This document shows positions 61,888-64,000 of a stretch of DNA of 64,000 bases, piece by piece. A model generated the notes under the pieces. The model was not told the origin of the DNA. It saw only the letters and a list, made by a program, of their open reading frames with translations, and did not search any database. A program made the position numbers and the translations under genes. The DNA comes from a virus. The stretch spans positions 83,269 through 147,268 of IMG/VR virus record IMGVR_UViG_3300035698_019437, one strand, 5' to 3'. Positions within the stretch are counted from its first letter, which is position 1. Each line of letters begins with the position of its first letter.

Positions 61888-62682
61888 ATGTTAAATAATC
61901 CACTTGTGAGCGTAGTTGTAACTTTATATAATTATGAAAAATATATAAAAGATTGCCTTCTGTCAATCAAAAAACAGGATTATGATAATATCGAGATTAT
62001 TGTAGTAGATGATTGCTCTAAAGATAAATCAGTGGATGTTGCAAATTCCGTTGATAAAGTTAAGGTTATAGCATTGACGGAAAACAAGGGTTATTCTTTT
62101 TGCAAAAATGTAGGTATTAAATCATCTAAGGGTAAAGTTATAGTATTGTTAGACGCAGATGACATGTTAACGAAGAAGTCCGTGTCGCACAGGCTATCGT
62201 CTTTGTTATCAAACGATGTTGAATTTGTGTACGGTAATGCTATAGCTGTTTATGGTGATATATCTCTTAAAAAATGTTACAAACTTAAGAATTTACCATA
62301 TCAAAATATCAAATTGTATGCTAAGAAAAAACCTTCTATAGAGATGTGTAATACTTTGTATAATATACATGCTCAAACAGTAATGGTGCGTAGGCATGTA
62401 TATCAGGAGTATGGTTTATATGATGAGGATTTAGTATCTAGGTCTGATAGAGAGATGTGGTGGAGGCTTTTTGGGAAATCTGACGATGATAAAAAATTAG
62501 TAACGCATGCTTTTGTTAATAAACCATTAGCATATTATAGATATCATAGAAAGTCTATGAGATATAAGAGAAAAAAGAATAAAGAGAAAAATCAAGTGAT
62601 TATAGCTGCTTCTGAGAAATCTTTTGAAAAAAGGAAAAGAGAAGGTATTACTCTCGATAATACATCTTTTTTACAATACTAA
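61888..62682 (+). CDS. GT2 family glycosyltransferase
   Basis: A 264-residue GT-A enzyme: VSVVVTLYNYEKYIKDCLLS, IIVVDDCSKDKSVDV and VIVLLDADDMLTKKSVSHRL carry the catalytic residues, and MVRRHVYQEYGLYDEDLV, SRSDREMWWRLFGK the acceptor part. Start ATG 61888 is preferred; a TTG at 61876 overlaps the previous gene. Close to the gene at 56919, indicating duplication. Confidence 0.86.
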   Translation: MLNNPLVSVVVTLYNYEKYIKDCLLSIKKQDYDNIEIIVVDDCSKDKSVDVANSVDKVKVIALTENKGYSFCKNVGIKSSKGKVIVLLDADDMLTKKSVSHRLSSLLSNDVEFVYGNAIAVYGDISLKKCYKLKNLPYQNIKLYAKKKPSIEMCNTLYNIHAQTVMVRRHVYQEYGLYDEDLVSRSDREMWWRLFGKSDDDKKLVTHAFVNKPLAYYRYHRKSMRYKRKKNKEKNQVIIAASEKSFEKRKREGITLDNTSFLQY

Positions 62683-62683
62683 T

Positions 62684-63763
62684 ATGAAAATATTTGTTCA
62701 ACATGGTTCGGTTCGGAAAATTGCTCCTTTCAAAGGATCAGGCGTTATTACAACAATTAATATGTGTTGCGCTCTTAGCTTGTTTACAGAAGTTTATTAC
62801 TCCGGTTATAAAATTATCCCAAACGAACCCCATTATGGTACAAAGTCTCATCGTTCTACTTTTGAATTGAAATCTATAGAAAGAGATTATGATCTATATA
62901 TAATCAGAAATAACATGTCGTTACTAAGATTTCTAAGAAAAAAAAGACCTAATGCTAATATAGTTTGGTTTGTTGATAGTTTTTCAAAAAAAGCTTTTAA
63001 AAAATCTACCATATTAGCAACTACAACAATGTCCTGGGCAGATTTATTGAGAAATGGCAAAAAAGCGGTAAAAATAAATCCTGAAGGTTATAGACATAAG
63101 AGAGTAATCACATTACAACAATCTTTTTTACCTAGTTTTAAACCTCTTCAAGATCATGCTGAAACACAAAAGATAAGGGAAGAAATAGGTGGAGATTTTA
63201 TAATAGGATACTTTAGCAAATCTTTGGGAGGGTTTAATCATCCATATATTCTTTTGAAATCTATACCTGAGATAATGAAAAAAATTCCAAATGCTAAGAT
63301 TGTTATAGGGACACGTGATACTCGCAAAAAAAGAGAAAAATTAGAGAAAAAAACTGGTGTTAAAGTATGTAAAGTTAGTCATAAAAAAATGCCGTATATG
63401 TTATCTGCATGTGATTTGGTGATGATAACTTATTATAAGTCTGGTTGGGATTATTATGGTAGCTTAAGAACGTTAGAGACAGCAGCATGTGGAGTCCCTT
63501 TAATATTACCCAAGTCTATTGCTAGAAAAGAAGTTTTAGGCGATGATTATAAGCTATTTGTAAATAGAAGTATTTTTGAACCACCTATAACAAAAGATAA
63601 AGTAAAACGATTTGTTAAAATAATAAAAAAATTATCAGATGATGAAAGTTTGAGAAATCAAATATCTGCTCAGTTAATACAAAAAGCATCTATGTATACT
63701 ATTGAAAAAACCGCTGAATCTATAAAAACTCAATTATCTGTATATTGTAGAAAATTAAAATGA
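62684..63763 (+). CDS. GT4-like glycosyltransferase
   Basis: A 359-residue protein starting MKIFVQHGSVRKIAPFKGSG. An in-frame ATG at 62624 would overlap the previous gene by 59 bases and is unlikely. The donor half has IIGYFSKSLGGFNHPYILLK, AKIVIGTRDTR, YMLSACDLVMITYYKSGWDY and YGSLRTLETAACGVPLIL (about residues 261-278), with conserved Glu. Related by layout to other GT-B enzymes, not to the 54275 paralogue group. Confidence 0.78.
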   Translation: MKIFVQHGSVRKIAPFKGSGVITTINMCCALSLFTEVYYSGYKIIPNEPHYGTKSHRSTFELKSIERDYDLYIIRNNMSLLRFLRKKRPNANIVWFVDSFSKKAFKKSTILATTTMSWADLLRNGKKAVKINPEGYRHKRVITLQQSFLPSFKPLQDHAETQKIREEIGGDFIIGYFSKSLGGFNHPYILLKSIPEIMKKIPNAKIVIGTRDTRKKREKLEKKTGVKVCKVSHKKMPYMLSACDLVMITYYKSGWDYYGSLRTLETAACGVPLILPKSIARKEVLGDDYKLFVNRSIFEPPITKDKVKRFVKIIKKLSDDESLRNQISAQLIQKASMYTIEKTAESIKTQLSVYCRKLK

Positions 63764-64000
63764 AAAAGAAAATATTATTTATATACAATAAAATAAGAGC
63801 CACAAAAAAGACTAATAGAATCATACACTGTGGATGGATAACAGATTGTCAAAATCTTTATGAAGTAGAATTTTGGGGAAAGGGATTTTCGGAGACAAGC
63901 ATAGATTCTCTCCAAAAGAAGATAGATTCATTTAAACCTGATTATATATATAGCACAAACAGAAAGGCATCTGAAAAGTGGTTGCCAGATATTAGTAAAA
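63760..64000 (+). CDS. Partial gene at right edge, probably another glycosyltransferase
   Basis: ATG 63760 overlaps the stop of the preceding gene, and the frame stays open to the window end (about 80 residues). It begins MKKKILFIYNKIRATKKTNR and has CQNLYEVEFWGKGFS and YIYSTNRKASEKW. A start with KILFIYN and DYIYSTN-type strand is common in GT-B enzymes. The family is a guess from context. Confidence 0.5.
   Translation, partial: MKKKILFIYNKIRATKKTNRIIHCGWITDCQNLYEVEFWGKGFSETSIDSLQKKIDSFKPDYIYSTNRKASEKWLPDISK

Noticed and set aside
1-64000. tRNA genes, CRISPR arrays, insertion sequences, integrase
   Set aside because: All intergenic gaps are shorter than about 75 bases and hold no cloverleaf, repeat-spacer or terminal inverted repeat pattern that I could see.
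1-64000. Alternative genetic code (TAG or TGA reassigned), as in some huge phages
   Set aside because: TAA, TAG and TGA each end genes that overlap neighbour starts correctly, for example TAG at 15138 and TGA at many ATGA junctions.
40240-64000. A bacterial surface-polysaccharide locus rather than a phage
   Set aside because: The same strand, gene packing and overlap style continue from replication genes of phage type, with deformylase and UvrD genes interspersed; however the right edge is not visible.

Overview
This window is a tightly packed, AT-rich piece of a large lytic tailed-phage genome, probably a jumbo or huge myovirus-like phage. Evidence for a phage is a giant tail or baseplate-type structural protein, a self-contained replication and recombination set (PolIII-alpha in two pieces, DnaB-like helicase, helicase loader, primase in two pieces, RecA, SSB, UvsW-like and UvrD-like helicases, Cas4-like nuclease), start and stop codons that often overlap (ATGA, TAATG), and almost no intergenic DNA. 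About 77 genes are called; only one (neuB-like) is on the minus strand. TAA, TAG and TGA all end genes, so the standard bacterial code is used. I saw no tRNA, rRNA, CRISPR array or insertion sequence, and no gene-free stretch longer than about 75 bases. The host cannot be deduced safely.

Layout. 1-5685: the 3' part of a giant adhesin or baseplate protein with Kelch repeats and a Cys-rich tail. 5717-8380: three glycosyltransferases. 8380-15140: metallophosphoesterase, UvsW-like helicase, Dam-type methylase and unknown genes. 15156-20381: a translation initiation factor IF-3 homologue, a Ycf46-like AAA ATPase, helicase loader, DnaB and a primase zinc-finger protein. 20368-22616: a membrane protein, a free-standing LAGLIDADG homing endonuclease whose ribosome binding site lies in a hairpin, and a DNA methylase. 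22613-25900: small unknown genes and a HELLH metalloprotease. 25906-29867: DNA polymerase III alpha split into two genes, with a tiny gene and a deaminase-like gene between them. 29881-35791: SSB, RecA, primase TOPRIM protein, Cas4-like nuclease, a SpoVS homologue and a Gp157-like protein. 35793-40243: a YkgJ-type Cys-cluster protein interrupted by an intein, a thioredoxin-fold protein and a UvrD helicase.

40240-46292 holds the most coherent unusual system: genes resembling NeuA (CMP-nonulosonate synthetase), NeuB (nonulosonate synthase) and a KdsC-type phosphatase, with two proteins that resemble GT42 sialyltransferases or DUF115/Maf proteins. Together they look like a short phage-encoded route for making, activating and transferring a sialic-acid-like sugar. 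46289-49525 carries a degenerate P-loop protein, a duplicated-domain protein, a DUF1257 (Ycf35-like) protein, peptide deformylase and a radical SAM AmrS-like enzyme. 49543 to the right edge is a glycan island of about ten glycosyltransferases, two small-molecule-type methyltransferases, two FkbM methyltransferases and three unknown genes, with clear internal gene duplications.

Read together, the phage invests in (i) its own replisome, (ii) pieces of the translation and protein-maturation machinery (IF-3, deformylase), and (iii) a very large glycosylation capacity that may decorate its own virion, the adhesin beside it, or the host surface. Function calls rest on motifs read by eye; no database search was run.
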